Origin: Pseudorhodoferax aquiterrae
GTDB lineage: Bacteria; Pseudomonadota; Gammaproteobacteria; Burkholderiales; Burkholderiaceae_C
Direction of reading: 5' to 3'
Length of the DNA stretch: 64,000 nt
Assembly: GCF_014652235.1 (NCBI RefSeq)
Contig: NZ_BMYK01000006.1
Span: 124,001-188,000 of the forward strand
Shown: one piece after another, positions 16,580 to 24,890 of the stretch
Numbering within the stretch: the first letter of the stretch is position 1
How the letters are laid out: each line of letters starts with the position of its first letter
Position numbers and translations under genes: made by a program
Notes under the pieces: model-generated
The model's input: only the letters and a program-made list of their open reading frames with translations
Told to the model about the DNA's origin: nothing
Database searches by the model: none

Positions 16580-17731
16580 TCAGCTCGCGGCTTTGATCAT
16601 GTTCCGCGCGATCACCAGCTGCTGGATCTGGCTCGTTCCCTCGTACAGGCGGAACAGGCGCACGTCGCGGTAGAAGCGCTCGATGCCGTGGTCGGCCACG
16701 TAGCCCGAGCCACCGAAGATCTGCACCGCGCGGTCGGCCACCTTGCCGCAGATCTCGGACGCGAACAGCTTGCAGCACGAGGCTTCTGTGGAGACGTTCT
16801 CGCCGTTGTCGCGCCGGCGCGCGGCGTCGATGACCATGCAGCGCGCGGCATAGGCCTCCATCTTGCTGTCGGCCAGCATGGCCTGCACGAGCTGGAACTC
16901 GGCGATGGGCTGGCCGAACTGGCGGCGCTCCATGGCGTAGCGCAGTGCGTCGTCCAGCATGCGCTCGGCCGCGCCCACGCAGATCGCGGCGATGTGGATG
17001 CGGCCTTTCTCCAGCACCTTCATCGCGGTCTTGAAGCCCTGGCCTTCCTTGCCGCCGATGATGTTCTCGGCCGGCACGCGCACGTTGTCGAAGGTCACGT
17101 CGGCCGTGTGCGCGCCGCGCTGGCCCATCTTCTTGTCGGGCTTGCCGACCGTGATGCCGGGCGACTTGGCGTCGACGATGAAGGAGGAGACGCCGCCCGC
17201 GCCCTTGTTGTTCGGGTCGGTGCGCGCCATCAGCGTGAAGATGCCGGCCGTGGGCGCGTTGGTGATGAAGCGCTTGCTGCCGTTGACGAGGTAGTGGTCG
17301 CCCTCCCGACGCGCCGTGGTGCGCAGCGAGGCCGCGTCGGAACCGGCCTCGGGCTCGGTCAGCGCGAAGCTGGCGGTCAGCTCGCCGCTGGCCAGCTTGG
17401 GCAGCCAGTAGTCCTTCTGCGCCTGCGTGCCGTCGATCAGGATGCCCTGCGAGCCGATGCCCACGGTGGTGCCGAACAGCGAGCGGAAGGCCGGGGAGGT
17501 GCGGCCCATCTCGAACATGATCAGCGACTCTTCCTCCATGGTGACGCCCAGGCCGCCGTACTCCTCGGGCACGGTCAGGCCGAACAGGCCCATGGCCTTC
17601 ATCTCCTGGACGATGTCCTCGGGGATCTGGTCGGTCTCGGCCACGGTGTTCTCGGCCGGGATCAGGCGCTCGTTGACGAAGCTGCGCACGCTGTCGAGGA
17701 AGGCCTGGGTGATTTCGGGGTCGCGGATCAT
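16580..17731 (-). CDS. Acyl-CoA dehydrogenase
   Basis: A 383-residue FAD enzyme that introduces a trans-2,3 double bond into an acyl-CoA and passes electrons to ETF. The standard signatures are present: FALTEPEAGSDAASL for FAD/substrate contact, VNGSKRFITNAPTAG, the QRGAHTADVTFDNVRVP loop, and near the C terminus FRLYEGTSQIQQLVIARNM, where the glutamate of YEGTS is the catalytic base of short/medium-chain enzymes. The length is normal. It lies between Bug protein 1 and the nitronate monooxygenase gene on the same strand with gaps of 28 and 38 bases. Confidence 0.93.
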   Translation of the reverse strand: MIRDPEITQAFLDSVRSFVNERLIPAENTVAETDQIPEDIVQEMKAMGLFGLTVPEEYGGLGVTMEEESLIMFEMGRTSPAFRSLFGTTVGIGSQGILIDGTQAQKDYWLPKLASGELTASFALTEPEAGSDAASLRTTARREGDHYLVNGSKRFITNAPTAGIFTLMARTDPNNKGAGGVSSFIVDAKSPGITVGKPDKKMGQRGAHTADVTFDNVRVPAENIIGGKEGQGFKTAMKVLEKGRIHIAAICVGAAERMLDDALRYAMERRQFGQPIAEFQLVQAMLADSKMEAYAARCMVIDAARRRDNGENVSTEASCCKLFASEICGKVADRAVQIFGGSGYVADHGIERFYRDVRLFRLYEGTSQIQQLVIARNMIKAAS

Positions 17732-17759
17732 GTCGGGTCCATCAAGGGTCGGTTGAAAC

Positions 17760-18725
17760 TCATTCGTCCATCGAGAGACCGGCGGCCTCGACGGTCTTGT
17801 TCCAGCGCTGGCGCTCGGCGTCGATGAAGCGGCCGAACTCCGCAGGTGTGTTGCCCCCGGGTTCGGCGCCCAGGGCGCGCAGGCGCTCGGCGTTCTCGGG
17901 TGCCACCAGCACCTGGCGGGCGCTCTGCTGGATCTTGTTCACGATGGCCGGCGGCGTGCCGGCCGGGGCCATGAGGCCGAACCAGGCCGTGACCACCATG
18001 TCGGGCACGCCGGCTTCGGCCATGGTGGGCACTTCGGGCAGCTGCGGGCTGCGTGTGGCGCCGGTCACCGCCAGGGCGCGGAACTTGCCGCCCTGGATCT
18101 GCGCGATCGAGCTCGGCAGGTTGTCCACCATGAACAGATACTGGTTGGCCAGCAGCGCGGCCACGGCCGGACCGGCGCCCTTGTAGGCCACGTGCTCTGC
18201 ACGCGTGCCGGTGCGCTGCAGGAACATCTCGCCCGACAGGTGCGGCGACTGGCCCTTGCCCGAGGAGCCGAAGGCATGCTTGGCGGGCTCTGCCTTGAGC
18301 TTGGCGACCAGCTCCTTGGCGCTCGTAATGCCCGACCCAGCGTGGACCACGAGCACGTTGGGCACCGAGACGGCCAGCGTCACAGGCGCGAAGTCGCTCG
18401 CCTTGTACGGCAGCTTCTTGTACAGGCTGTAATTGATCGCGTTGGGGCCGATGTTGCCCATGATCAGCGTGTGGCCGTCGGGCGCCGAGCGCACCAGCTG
18501 CTGTGTGCCGATGATGCCCGCGGCGCCGGCCTTGTTGTCGACCACCACGCTCTGGCCCCAGGCCCGCGCGAGGCCGTCGGCCAGTAGCCGCGTGACGATG
18601 TCGGTGGTGCCGCCCGGCGCGGCCGGCACGATGATGGTGACGGGCTTGGTCGGCCAGGCGTCCTGCGCGAAGGCGGGTGCGGCGAGCGCCAGCGCGGCGA
18701 TCCAGGAGACGACGTGCTTGGACAT
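17760..18725 (-). CDS. Bug-family tripartite tricarboxylate transporter binding protein
   Basis: A 321-residue periplasmic binding protein. A signal peptide (VVSWIAALALAAPAFA, cleaved before QDAWP) is followed by the Bug motif PVTIIVPAAPGGTTDIVTRL, the mid-domain YKKLPYKASDFAPVTL and the hinge loop HAFGSSGKGQSPHLSGEMF. Bug proteins bind carboxylates and hand them to TctAB-type membrane proteins; none is in this window, so it is either an orphan receptor or uses a remote permease. It is the second gene of the operon, 8 bases after another Bug gene. Confidence 0.9.
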   Translation of the reverse strand: MSKHVVSWIAALALAAPAFAQDAWPTKPVTIIVPAAPGGTTDIVTRLLADGLARAWGQSVVVDNKAGAAGIIGTQQLVRSAPDGHTLIMGNIGPNAINYSLYKKLPYKASDFAPVTLAVSVPNVLVVHAGSGITSAKELVAKLKAEPAKHAFGSSGKGQSPHLSGEMFLQRTGTRAEHVAYKGAGPAVAALLANQYLFMVDNLPSSIAQIQGGKFRALAVTGATRSPQLPEVPTMAEAGVPDMVVTAWFGLMAPAGTPPAIVNKIQQSARQVLVAPENAERLRALGAEPGGNTPAEFGRFIDAERQRWNKTVEAAGLSMDE

Positions 18726-18733
18726 CGCGGCCC

Positions 18734-19705
18734 TCACTCGAACTTCATGCCCTGGGTGACGCCGCGCCACATCTCCAGATCCTTGCGCTGCTGCTCGGCC
18801 AGCACGGCGGGCGCGCCGCTCCACATGTCGTAGCCCTGCTCGGCCCAGAGCTTGCGCAGGCCTTCGTCGGCCAGCGTGCGGTTGACGGCGGTGTTGACCA
18901 GGGCCACCTGCTCGGTCTTCATCTGGGCCGGTCCGTAGACGCCGTACCAGCCGATCACCTCGTAGCCGGGCAGGCCGGCCTCGCGCATGGTCGGCACGTC
19001 GGGCAGCGAGGCGTTGCGCTCGCGCGAGGTCACGACCAGCGGGCGCACGCGCTGGGTCTGGATGTAGTTGCGCGCCGTGCTCACGATGTCGAACATCATG
19101 GTCAGCTGGCCGCCGATCACGTCGGCCATGGCCGGCGCGTTGCCCTTGTAGGGCACGTGCGTGAGCGTGATGCCGCTCTGCTTGGCGAACAGCTCGCCCG
19201 ACAGGTGGTTGGACGCACCCATGCCGGCCGAGCCGTAGGACACCTTGCCCGGGTTGGCCTTGGCGTAGGCGATCAGCTCCTTGAGGGTCTTGATCGGCAG
19301 GTCCTTGTTGATGACCAACGCGTTGGCGTAGCTCAGCACGGGGGCCAGCGGCGTCAGATCCTTCACCGTGTCGAAGGGCATGCTCTTGATCACGTGCGGC
19401 GTGATCGTGAGCGTGGGGCTGGCGCCGAAGTACAGCGTGCTGCCGTCCGGTGCCGAGCGCGCCACGGCCTCGCCGCCCAGCGCGCCGGCCACGCCGGGCC
19501 GGTTCTCCACGATCACCGTGCGGCCCAGCTCGCGGCCGAACACCTGGGCGAACTGGCGCGCCGCCGTGTCCACCGGGCCGCCGGCCGCATAGCCCACGAC
19601 CAGGCGCACGGGCTGCTGGGCCCAGGCGGGTGCGGCGGCACACAGCAGGCCGAGCAGGCTGGCCAGCACGCCTCGGCGGACGGAACGGTGAAGGGTCGGC
19701 AGCAT
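18734..19705 (-). CDS. Bug-family tripartite tricarboxylate transporter binding protein
   Basis: A 323-residue periplasmic binding protein with a signal peptide ending AAPAWA before QQPVRLVV. Family motifs include VRLVVGYAAGGPVDTAARQF, FDTVKDLTPLAPVL and GKVSYGSAGMGASNHLSGE. It is the first gene of the reverse catabolic operon and lies back to back with a LysR gene, the usual position for a substrate receptor under LysR control. It is diverged from the second Bug protein of the operon, so the two probably bind different ligands rather than being a recent duplication. Confidence 0.9.
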   Translation of the reverse strand: MLPTLHRSVRRGVLASLLGLLCAAAPAWAQQPVRLVVGYAAGGPVDTAARQFAQVFGRELGRTVIVENRPGVAGALGGEAVARSAPDGSTLYFGASPTLTITPHVIKSMPFDTVKDLTPLAPVLSYANALVINKDLPIKTLKELIAYAKANPGKVSYGSAGMGASNHLSGELFAKQSGITLTHVPYKGNAPAMADVIGGQLTMMFDIVSTARNYIQTQRVRPLVVTSRERNASLPDVPTMREAGLPGYEVIGWYGVYGPAQMKTEQVALVNTAVNRTLADEGLRKLWAEQGYDMWSGAPAVLAEQQRKDLEMWRGVTQGMKFE

Positions 19706-19775
19706 GGGGGTCTCCTGATGGTTGTGTGGTGGGTCTGTGCCCGAGCGGCGAGGATGGCACCGTGCCGCTGCCGCA

Positions 19776-19806
19776 GCCATCAGTTTTTGGCAAAGGGGGT
19801 GTTCAG
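19776..19806 (+). promoter_or_regulatory. 31-bp conserved motif in the Bug/LysR divergent gap (copy 1)
   Basis: The stretch begins GCCATCAGTTTTTGG and ends GGGGGTGTTCAG. It matches 30022-30052 at 25 of 31 positions, the second copy being in another divergent gap 10 kb away. It lies 30 bases before the LysR start at 19837 and 70 bases before the divergent Bug gene. The position suits an operator or a promoter for the LysR gene or the operon. The binding protein is not known; the adjacent LysR protein is the simplest guess. Confidence 0.5.
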
Positions 19807-19836
19807 CGGCTTGCGGTACGCTCGCGGCCCCACGCC

Positions 19837-20742
19837 ATGCACTTCGACCTGTTCGACCTTCGCCTGTTCGTCTACGTCGCCGAGGAATCCAACCTGCGGC
19901 GCGGGGCCGAGCGCGCCTGCATCTCGCTGGCGGCGGCCAGCACACGCATCAAGCAGCTGGAAGACAACATCGGCGCCAAGCTGTTCTACCGCAAGCCCCA
20001 GGGCGTGGAACTGAACCCGGCGGGCGAGGCCCTGCTGCACCACGCGCGCAAGGTGCTGCAGCAGGTGGACCACTTGAAGATCGACCTGCGCGACTATGCC
20101 CAGGGTGCCAAAGGACACGTGCGCGTGCTGGCCAACACCACCTCGATCACGAGCGCCCTGCCCTCCGCGCTGGCCAGCTTCCTGGCCCAGCACAAGGACG
20201 TCAGCATCGACCTGCGCGAGCGGCTCAGCCACGAGATCGTGATCGCGATCCACGAGGCCCATGCCGACATCGGCCTGGTGGCCGGCAACGTGGACACCCA
20301 GGGCCTGGAGGTGCGCGACTTCGTGGCCGACGAACTCGTGGTCGTGGTGCCGGCCCGGCATGCCATGGCCACCTTGGCGCAGATCGACTTCGTGCAGACG
20401 CTGGACGAGCCGCACATCTCGCTGGCCGAGGGCAGCGCGCTGGCCAACTTCCTGCCGCCGCTGGCCCGAAGCATCGGCCGCAACCTGGAGTTCCGCATCC
20501 AGGTGTCCAGCTTCGAGTCGATCTGCCTGCTGGTGGAGGCCGGCGTGGGCATCGGCATCCTGCCGCGCTCCTCGGCCGCGCGCCACGCGCGCACCATGAA
20601 GCTGGCCCTGGTGCCGCTCACCGACGCCTGGGCCCAGCGCGAAACCAAAATCGTCAACCGTGCCGGCCAGCCGCTGCCGCGGCTGGCGGCGGAGCTGGTG
20701 CGGCACCTGGCGAATTTCAGCTTCGCGGACCGGCTGCTGTAG
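19837..20742 (+). CDS. LysR family transcriptional regulator
   Basis: A 301-residue regulator with an N-terminal winged helix (residues about 1-65; LRRGAERACISLAAASTRIK is the helix-turn-helix, then QLEDNIGAKLFYR) and a C-terminal periplasmic-binding-like co-inducer domain. It is divergent from the Bug-acyl-CoA operon with 131 bases between the starts, so it most likely controls that operon in response to the imported acid or its CoA ester. The start at 19837 gives the common LysR opening FDLFDLRLFVYVAEE. Its end faces the nucleotidyltransferase gene with a 9-base gap. Confidence 0.9.
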   Translation: MHFDLFDLRLFVYVAEESNLRRGAERACISLAAASTRIKQLEDNIGAKLFYRKPQGVELNPAGEALLHHARKVLQQVDHLKIDLRDYAQGAKGHVRVLANTTSITSALPSALASFLAQHKDVSIDLRERLSHEIVIAIHEAHADIGLVAGNVDTQGLEVRDFVADELVVVVPARHAMATLAQIDFVQTLDEPHISLAEGSALANFLPPLARSIGRNLEFRIQVSSFESICLLVEAGVGIGILPRSSAARHARTMKLALVPLTDAWAQRETKIVNRAGQPLPRLAAELVRHLANFSFADRLL

Positions 20743-20751
20743 CCCGCGTGC

Positions 20752-21207
20752 CTACAGCTGGGACTTGAGGCGCTGCAGCACGTCCCGGTCGATGCGGTCC
20801 TTGTCGCGGTAGTCGGTCTTGGTCTTGAGCAGGCCTTCGATGTCCAGCGTGCGGATGTCCACGCCGTCCACCGTCACGGTGCGCACGTGGGGCTGCAGGC
20901 TTTCGTAGGTCTGGCCGTTCGCTGCGAACAGCAGGTCGATCAGCAAGGTGTCGGCCACCCGGATGTTCTCGGGCTCGTCCGGCGGCACCTCGAACCACTG
21001 GGGGTCCAGCTCCTGGCTGGACGGCAGGAAGGACAAGGCACGGATCACACGGTGGCCGTTGTCGATGGAGGAAGGCAGCAGCAGGTCGATGTCTTCGGTC
21101 GCCCGGACGAAGCCGTTCAGCCGCACGGCCTGCCCGCCGACGAGGATGTACTGCACCCCCTCGGCCTGCAAGCGGCGCAGCAGATCGAGCAGGCCATCGG
21201 CGTCCAT
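20752..21207 (-). CDS. Minimal nucleotidyltransferase (AbiEii/DUF6036-like)
   Basis: A 151-residue protein with the nucleotidyltransferase fold signature: YILVGGQAVRLNG (GG at residues 24-25) followed by ATEDIDLLL with Asp39 and Asp41, and a third carboxylate in LLIDLLFAANG at about Asp91. These would bind the metal and the NTP. The C-terminal part has LLKTKTDYRDKDRIDRDVLQ, typical of the AbiEii-like toxin class and related housekeeping proteins. It follows a 69-residue small gene by 7 bases. A toxin-antitoxin or defence role is plausible but unproven; substrate unknown. Confidence 0.75.
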   Translation of the reverse strand: MDADGLLDLLRRLQAEGVQYILVGGQAVRLNGFVRATEDIDLLLPSSIDNGHRVIRALSFLPSSQELDPQWFEVPPDEPENIRVADTLLIDLLFAANGQTYESLQPHVRTVTVDGVDIRTLDIEGLLKTKTDYRDKDRIDRDVLQRLKSQL

Positions 21208-21214
21208 GGTTCGC

Positions 21215-21424
21215 TCAGCGTCGGGCGTTCAGCAGGCGCGCCGTGGCCAGTTGGCGCGCGTCGTCGGCGGCGTTCATGGCGCGGTGCGTGGCGCGCGTGA
21301 CGCCGGGTGGGCGCGGGACGCGCAGACTGCCCAACATCGCATCGAGACTGCGGCCACGCCGCAGTGCCTCCGCCGGATCGAGGATCAGCTCGGAGCGGTC
21401 ACGCTGGCCAACGGTACGGGTCAT
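21215..21424 (-). CDS. Small hypothetical protein paired with the nucleotidyltransferase
   Basis: A 69-residue basic protein (start MTRTVGQRDRSELILDPAEA) rich in arginine and alanine, with predicted helices and no recognisable domain. It precedes the nucleotidyltransferase by 7 bases on the same strand, the arrangement expected of an antitoxin before its toxin. I do not recognise the family. Codon use fits its surroundings, and the ATG is the natural start. Confidence 0.6.
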   Translation of the reverse strand: MTRTVGQRDRSELILDPAEALRRGRSLDAMLGSLRVPRPPGVTRATHRAMNAADDARQLATARLLNARR

Positions 21425-21457
21425 GTTGATGATCCTAGCAGCCAGCCGGCTACGCGC

Positions 21458-22468
21458 TCAGCGTTGCGGGCCAGCCGCCACGCCTGCCGGCACCTCGACC
21501 GGCGCCTGCACGCGCTTCGCATAGCGCTGTGCCAGCACCGCGCAGACCATCAGCTGCATCTGGTGGAACAGCATGAGCGGCAGCACGATGGCGCCGGCCA
21601 CGTTGGCCGCGAACAGCACCTTGGCCATGGGCACGCCGCTGACCAGGCTCTTCTTGGAGCCGCAGAAGACGATGGTGATCTCGTCCTCCTTGGAAAAGCC
21701 CAGGCGGCGCGCGGTCCAGGTCGTGGTCACGAGCACCAGGCCCAGCAGCACGGCACAGCACACCAGCAGGCCGGCCAGTGCGCTGAGCGGCACCTGCGAC
21801 CACAGGCCATCGATCACCGCATGGCTGAAGGCCGCATAGACCACGAGCAGGATGGAGCCCTGGTCCACCACCTTCATGACGGACGCGCGGCGCTGCAGGA
21901 AGCCGGCCAGCCAGGGGCGCAGCAGATGGCCCGCGATGAAGGGCACGAGCAGCTGCAGGCCGATGCGGCCCATGGCGTCCAGCGGGTCGCCCATGCCGGC
22001 GTTCTGCGACAGCAGCACGCCGACCACGAGCGGCGTGAAGGCCACCCCCAGCAGCGTGGAAGCCGAGGCGCTGCACACGGCCGCCGGGATGTTGCCGCGC
22101 GCCATCGACACGAAGGCAATGGCCGACTGCACCGTGGCCGGCAGCGCGCACAGGAACAGGATGCCGGTGTACAGCTCGGGCGTGACCAGCGGCTGCAGCA
22201 GCGGCTTGAGTGCCCAGCCCAGCAGCGGGAACAGCACGAAGGTGGCGGCCACCACCACCAAGTGCAGCCGCCAATGGCCGATGCCCGCGAAGATGGCCTG
22301 GCGCGAGAGCTTGGCACCGTGCAGGAAGAACAGCAGGCTCACGGCCGCGGTGGTGACCACCTCCAGCACCTGGGCCAGGCGGCCGGAGGCCGGCAGCAGG
22401 CTGGCCAGGATGACCGTGGCGACGAGGTAGAGCGTGAAGTTGTCGGGCAGCAGGCGGGAGCGGGCCAT
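21458..22468 (-). CDS. Bile acid:sodium symporter family protein (SBF-like, YfeH type)
   Basis: A 336-residue membrane protein with about ten hydrophobic helices. The segments FFLHGAKLSRQAIFAG, ILFLCALPATVQSAIAFVSM and IVFCGSKKSLVSGVPMAKVL match the SBF-like family that includes YfeH and bile acid symporters; the two glycine/serine-rich motifs lie at the crossing helices that bind sodium. The natural substrate of bacterial members is mostly unknown, with organic anions likely. It is transcribed away from a LysR gene 93 bases upstream, which probably regulates it. Confidence 0.88.
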   Translation of the reverse strand: MARSRLLPDNFTLYLVATVILASLLPASGRLAQVLEVVTTAAVSLLFFLHGAKLSRQAIFAGIGHWRLHLVVVAATFVLFPLLGWALKPLLQPLVTPELYTGILFLCALPATVQSAIAFVSMARGNIPAAVCSASASTLLGVAFTPLVVGVLLSQNAGMGDPLDAMGRIGLQLLVPFIAGHLLRPWLAGFLQRRASVMKVVDQGSILLVVYAAFSHAVIDGLWSQVPLSALAGLLVCCAVLLGLVLVTTTWTARRLGFSKEDEITIVFCGSKKSLVSGVPMAKVLFAANVAGAIVLPLMLFHQMQLMVCAVLAQRYAKRVQAPVEVPAGVAAGPQR

Positions 22469-22530
22469 GAGAGGAAGACAGGAAACGGGAATGCCGTGAT
22501 TGGACCGCGCCGGGCGGCCAAAGAGAAATG

Positions 22531-22554
22531 GATTGATCTGATGGATCTATGATT
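22531..22554. promoter_or_regulatory. AT-rich promoter/operator candidate between the symporter and LysR genes
   Basis: In this GC-rich sequence the stretch GATTGATCTGATGGATCTAT followed by GATT stands out. It holds two GATC tetrads separated by 5 bases and lies 7 bases before the LysR ATG and 62 bases before the symporter start. It is a likely LysR autoregulatory site or promoter, by position only. Confidence 0.35.
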
Positions 22555-22561
22555 CCGCCGC

Positions 22562-23461
22562 ATGAATGTGAGCCTGCGCCAGTTGCGTGTGTTCCAGGCC
22601 GTGGCGGCGCAGGCCAGCTTCACGCGTGCCGGCGACCAGATCGGCCTGACCCAGCCGGCCGTGAGCCGCTGCGTGACGGAGCTGGAGCAGCAGCTGGGCC
22701 TGAAGCTGCTGGACCGCACCACGCGCGAGGTGGTGCTGACCGAAGCCGGCCGCAGCCTGGCCGCGCGGCTGGAGCGCGTGCTGGACGAACTCGACACCAT
22801 GCTGCTGGACGTGCGCGGCCTGGCCACGCAGCGCCAGGGCCGCGTGCGCGTGGCCAGCAGCCCCACGCTGTCGGCCAACCTGCTGCCCGCCTGCATCGCG
22901 CGCTGTCGCCTCGAACACCCCGGCCTGGAGCTGGTGCTGCTGGACCGCATCCAGCACGACGCGCTGGCCAGCGTGCTCGCGGGCGAGGTGGACTTCGGTG
23001 TGGTGATCGACCCCGTGCAGAGCGCCGACCTGCAGGCCGAGACCATCCTGACCGAGCCCTTCTGCCTGGTCTGCCCTGCCGATCACCTGCTGGCACGGCG
23101 CCGCAGCGTGCGCTGGACCGCGCTGGCCGGCGAGCCGCTGGTGCTGCTGGACCATGCCTCAGGCAGCCGCCGGCTCATCGACGAGGCGCTGCGCGCGCAC
23201 GGCGTGCAGGCGCCCGTGGCGCAGGAGGTCGGCCACCCCACGACTATCTTCCGCATGCTGGACGCCGGGCTGGGCATCTCGGTCGTGCCCCTGCTTGCGC
23301 TGCCGCCGGGCGGGTTGCCGGGCCTAGTGGCGCGGCCGCTGCTGCCGCGCGTGGAACGCCGCGTGGTGCTGGTGCGGCGCAGGCACCGCGCGCTGGCGCC
23401 GGTTGCCCAGCTGGCCTGGGATCTGGTGCGCCGGGTGGCGGGCGAGCGCGCAGGCGACTGA
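22562..23461 (+). CDS. LysR family transcriptional regulator
   Basis: A 299-residue LysR protein. The N-terminal helix-turn-helix reads SFTRAGDQIGLTQPAVSRCV followed by TELEQQLGLKLLDRTTREV, and the effector-binding domain starts with RVRVASSPTLSANLLPACI. It is of the common CynR/GltC-like type. Divergent from the SBF-like transporter and upstream of an orphan ABC binding protein on its own strand, so it could control either. The ATG at 22562 directly gives the canonical start NVSLRQLRVFQAV. Confidence 0.92.
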   Translation: MNVSLRQLRVFQAVAAQASFTRAGDQIGLTQPAVSRCVTELEQQLGLKLLDRTTREVVLTEAGRSLAARLERVLDELDTMLLDVRGLATQRQGRVRVASSPTLSANLLPACIARCRLEHPGLELVLLDRIQHDALASVLAGEVDFGVVIDPVQSADLQAETILTEPFCLVCPADHLLARRRSVRWTALAGEPLVLLDHASGSRRLIDEALRAHGVQAPVAQEVGHPTTIFRMLDAGLGISVVPLLALPPGGLPGLVARPLLPRVERRVVLVRRRHRALAPVAQLAWDLVRRVAGERAGD

Positions 23462-23582
23462 GGATCGATTGCGCCAATGCGCGTGATCGCTTCGGCCATG
23501 GTGCCGGGGCCGGCCGCCGGCCATAGTCCGCGTTCGCCCGCGCCGCAGGGCGCGCCAAAACCATTCCAAACCCGGAGACTCC

Positions 23583-24797
23583 ATGCGCATCACCCGCCGC
23601 ACGCTGGCGCTGTCCACCACCGCCCTGGCCGGCAGCTTGCTGGCCCCCCTCGCCTTCGCCCAGAAGCAGTACGACCCCGGTGCCAGCGACACCGAGATCC
23701 TGCTCGGCATCCCGATGCCGCTGTCGGGCCCGGTGTCGGGCTACTCCATCATCGGCAAGGTGGCCGAGGCCTATTTCGCGCGGGTCAATGCGCAGGGCGG
23801 CATCCACGGCCGCAAGGTCAAGCTGCTCATGGTCGACGACCAGTACTCGCCGCCCAAGACCGTGGAGGTGGCGCGCCGCCTGGTCGAGCAGGAGCAGATC
23901 CTGGCCTGGTTCAGCAGCCTGGGAACGGCCAGCAACATGGCGATCCAGCGCTACATGAACGCCAAGAAGGTGCCGCAGCTGTTCCTGCAAAGCGGCGCCA
24001 GCCAGTTCGACAACGCCAAGCAGTACCCCTGGACCACGCCCATGCTGGGCAGCTACCGTGGCGAGGGCAAGGTGTTCGCCAGCCACATCGCGGCCAACAA
24101 GCCCGGCGCCAAGGTCGCGATCCTGATGCAGAACGACGACCTGGGCCGCGAGATCCTGAAGGGCCTGCAGGAAGGTCTGGCCGGCAAGAATGCGAGCCTG
24201 GTGGCGCAGGCCACCTTCGAGGTGACCGACCCCACGGTGGACTCGCAGATCGTGCAGCTCAAGGCCTCAGGCGCCGACGTGCTGGTGCTGGCGTCCACGG
24301 CGCGCACCACGGCCCAGGCCCTGCGCAAGGCGGCCGAGATCGGCTGGACACCCGAGCGCTACGTGAACATCGCCGGCGCCTCGGTCAAGATGGCCATGGA
24401 GCCGGCCGGTGCCGACAAGGCCAAGGGCGCGATCACGCTGGCCTACACCAAGGACCCCGGCTCCAAGGCCTGGGACAACGACCCCGAGATGAAGGCCTAC
24501 AAGGACCTGCTCAAGACCTACGCGCCCGGCGTGGACCCGCTCAACAGCTCGGGCGTGACGGGCTACGTGGCAGCCCAGCTCATGGCCCACGTGCTGCGCG
24601 AGTGCGGCGACAAGCTCACGCGCGAGAACATCCGCCGCATCGCGAGCAACCTCCAGAACCCCAAGGTGGAGCTGCTGCTGCCCGGCGTGACGATCGCCAA
24701 CAGCGCCGAGGACCTGCATGCCGTGGCCGCCATGCAGCCGGTGCGCTACAACGGGGTGGACCTGGAGCCGATCGGGAAAGTGGAGAGCCTGAAGTAG
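23583..24797 (+). CDS. ABC transporter substrate-binding protein (branched-chain amino acid type, Peripla_BP_6)
   Basis: A 404-residue periplasmic receptor. A signal peptide with basic start RITRRTLALSTTALAGSLL is cleaved after PLAFA. The mature part has ILLGIPMPLSGPVSGYSIIG, GGIHGRKVKLLMVDDQYSP and AILMQNDDLGREILKGLQEG, the two-lobe leucine-binding-protein fold. It is an orphan here, with no permease or ATPase beside it, and is followed by a strong terminator. It may use the LivHMGF proteins of another locus, or act with the upstream LysR regulon; ligand unknown. Confidence 0.9.
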   Translation: MRITRRTLALSTTALAGSLLAPLAFAQKQYDPGASDTEILLGIPMPLSGPVSGYSIIGKVAEAYFARVNAQGGIHGRKVKLLMVDDQYSPPKTVEVARRLVEQEQILAWFSSLGTASNMAIQRYMNAKKVPQLFLQSGASQFDNAKQYPWTTPMLGSYRGEGKVFASHIAANKPGAKVAILMQNDDLGREILKGLQEGLAGKNASLVAQATFEVTDPTVDSQIVQLKASGADVLVLASTARTTAQALRKAAEIGWTPERYVNIAGASVKMAMEPAGADKAKGAITLAYTKDPGSKAWDNDPEMKAYKDLLKTYAPGVDPLNSSGVTGYVAAQLMAHVLRECGDKLTRENIRRIASNLQNPKVELLLPGVTIANSAEDLHAVAAMQPVRYNGVDLEPIGKVESLK

Positions 24798-24818
24798 TCA
24801 GCGCCCCACAAGCGTCAA

Positions 24819-24853
24819 GGCCGCGGTGACTGTGCGTGACCGCGGCCTCTTTT
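24819..24853 (+). terminator. Rho-independent terminator after the orphan binding protein
   Basis: A perfect 9-bp stem GGCCGCGGT/ACCGCGGCC with an 11-base loop is followed by TCTTTT. It sits 22 bases after the stop of the plus-strand gene and before the convergent SDR gene. Confidence 0.85.
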
Positions 24854-24890
24854 CATGGGCTGCCACGCCGGGCCGGCGCGGCATCGAAGC

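Noticed and set aside
17760-19705. The two adjacent Bug genes as a recent tandem duplication.
   Set aside because: The proteins share only family-level motifs; signal peptides, loops and C termini differ widely, so they are old paralogues.
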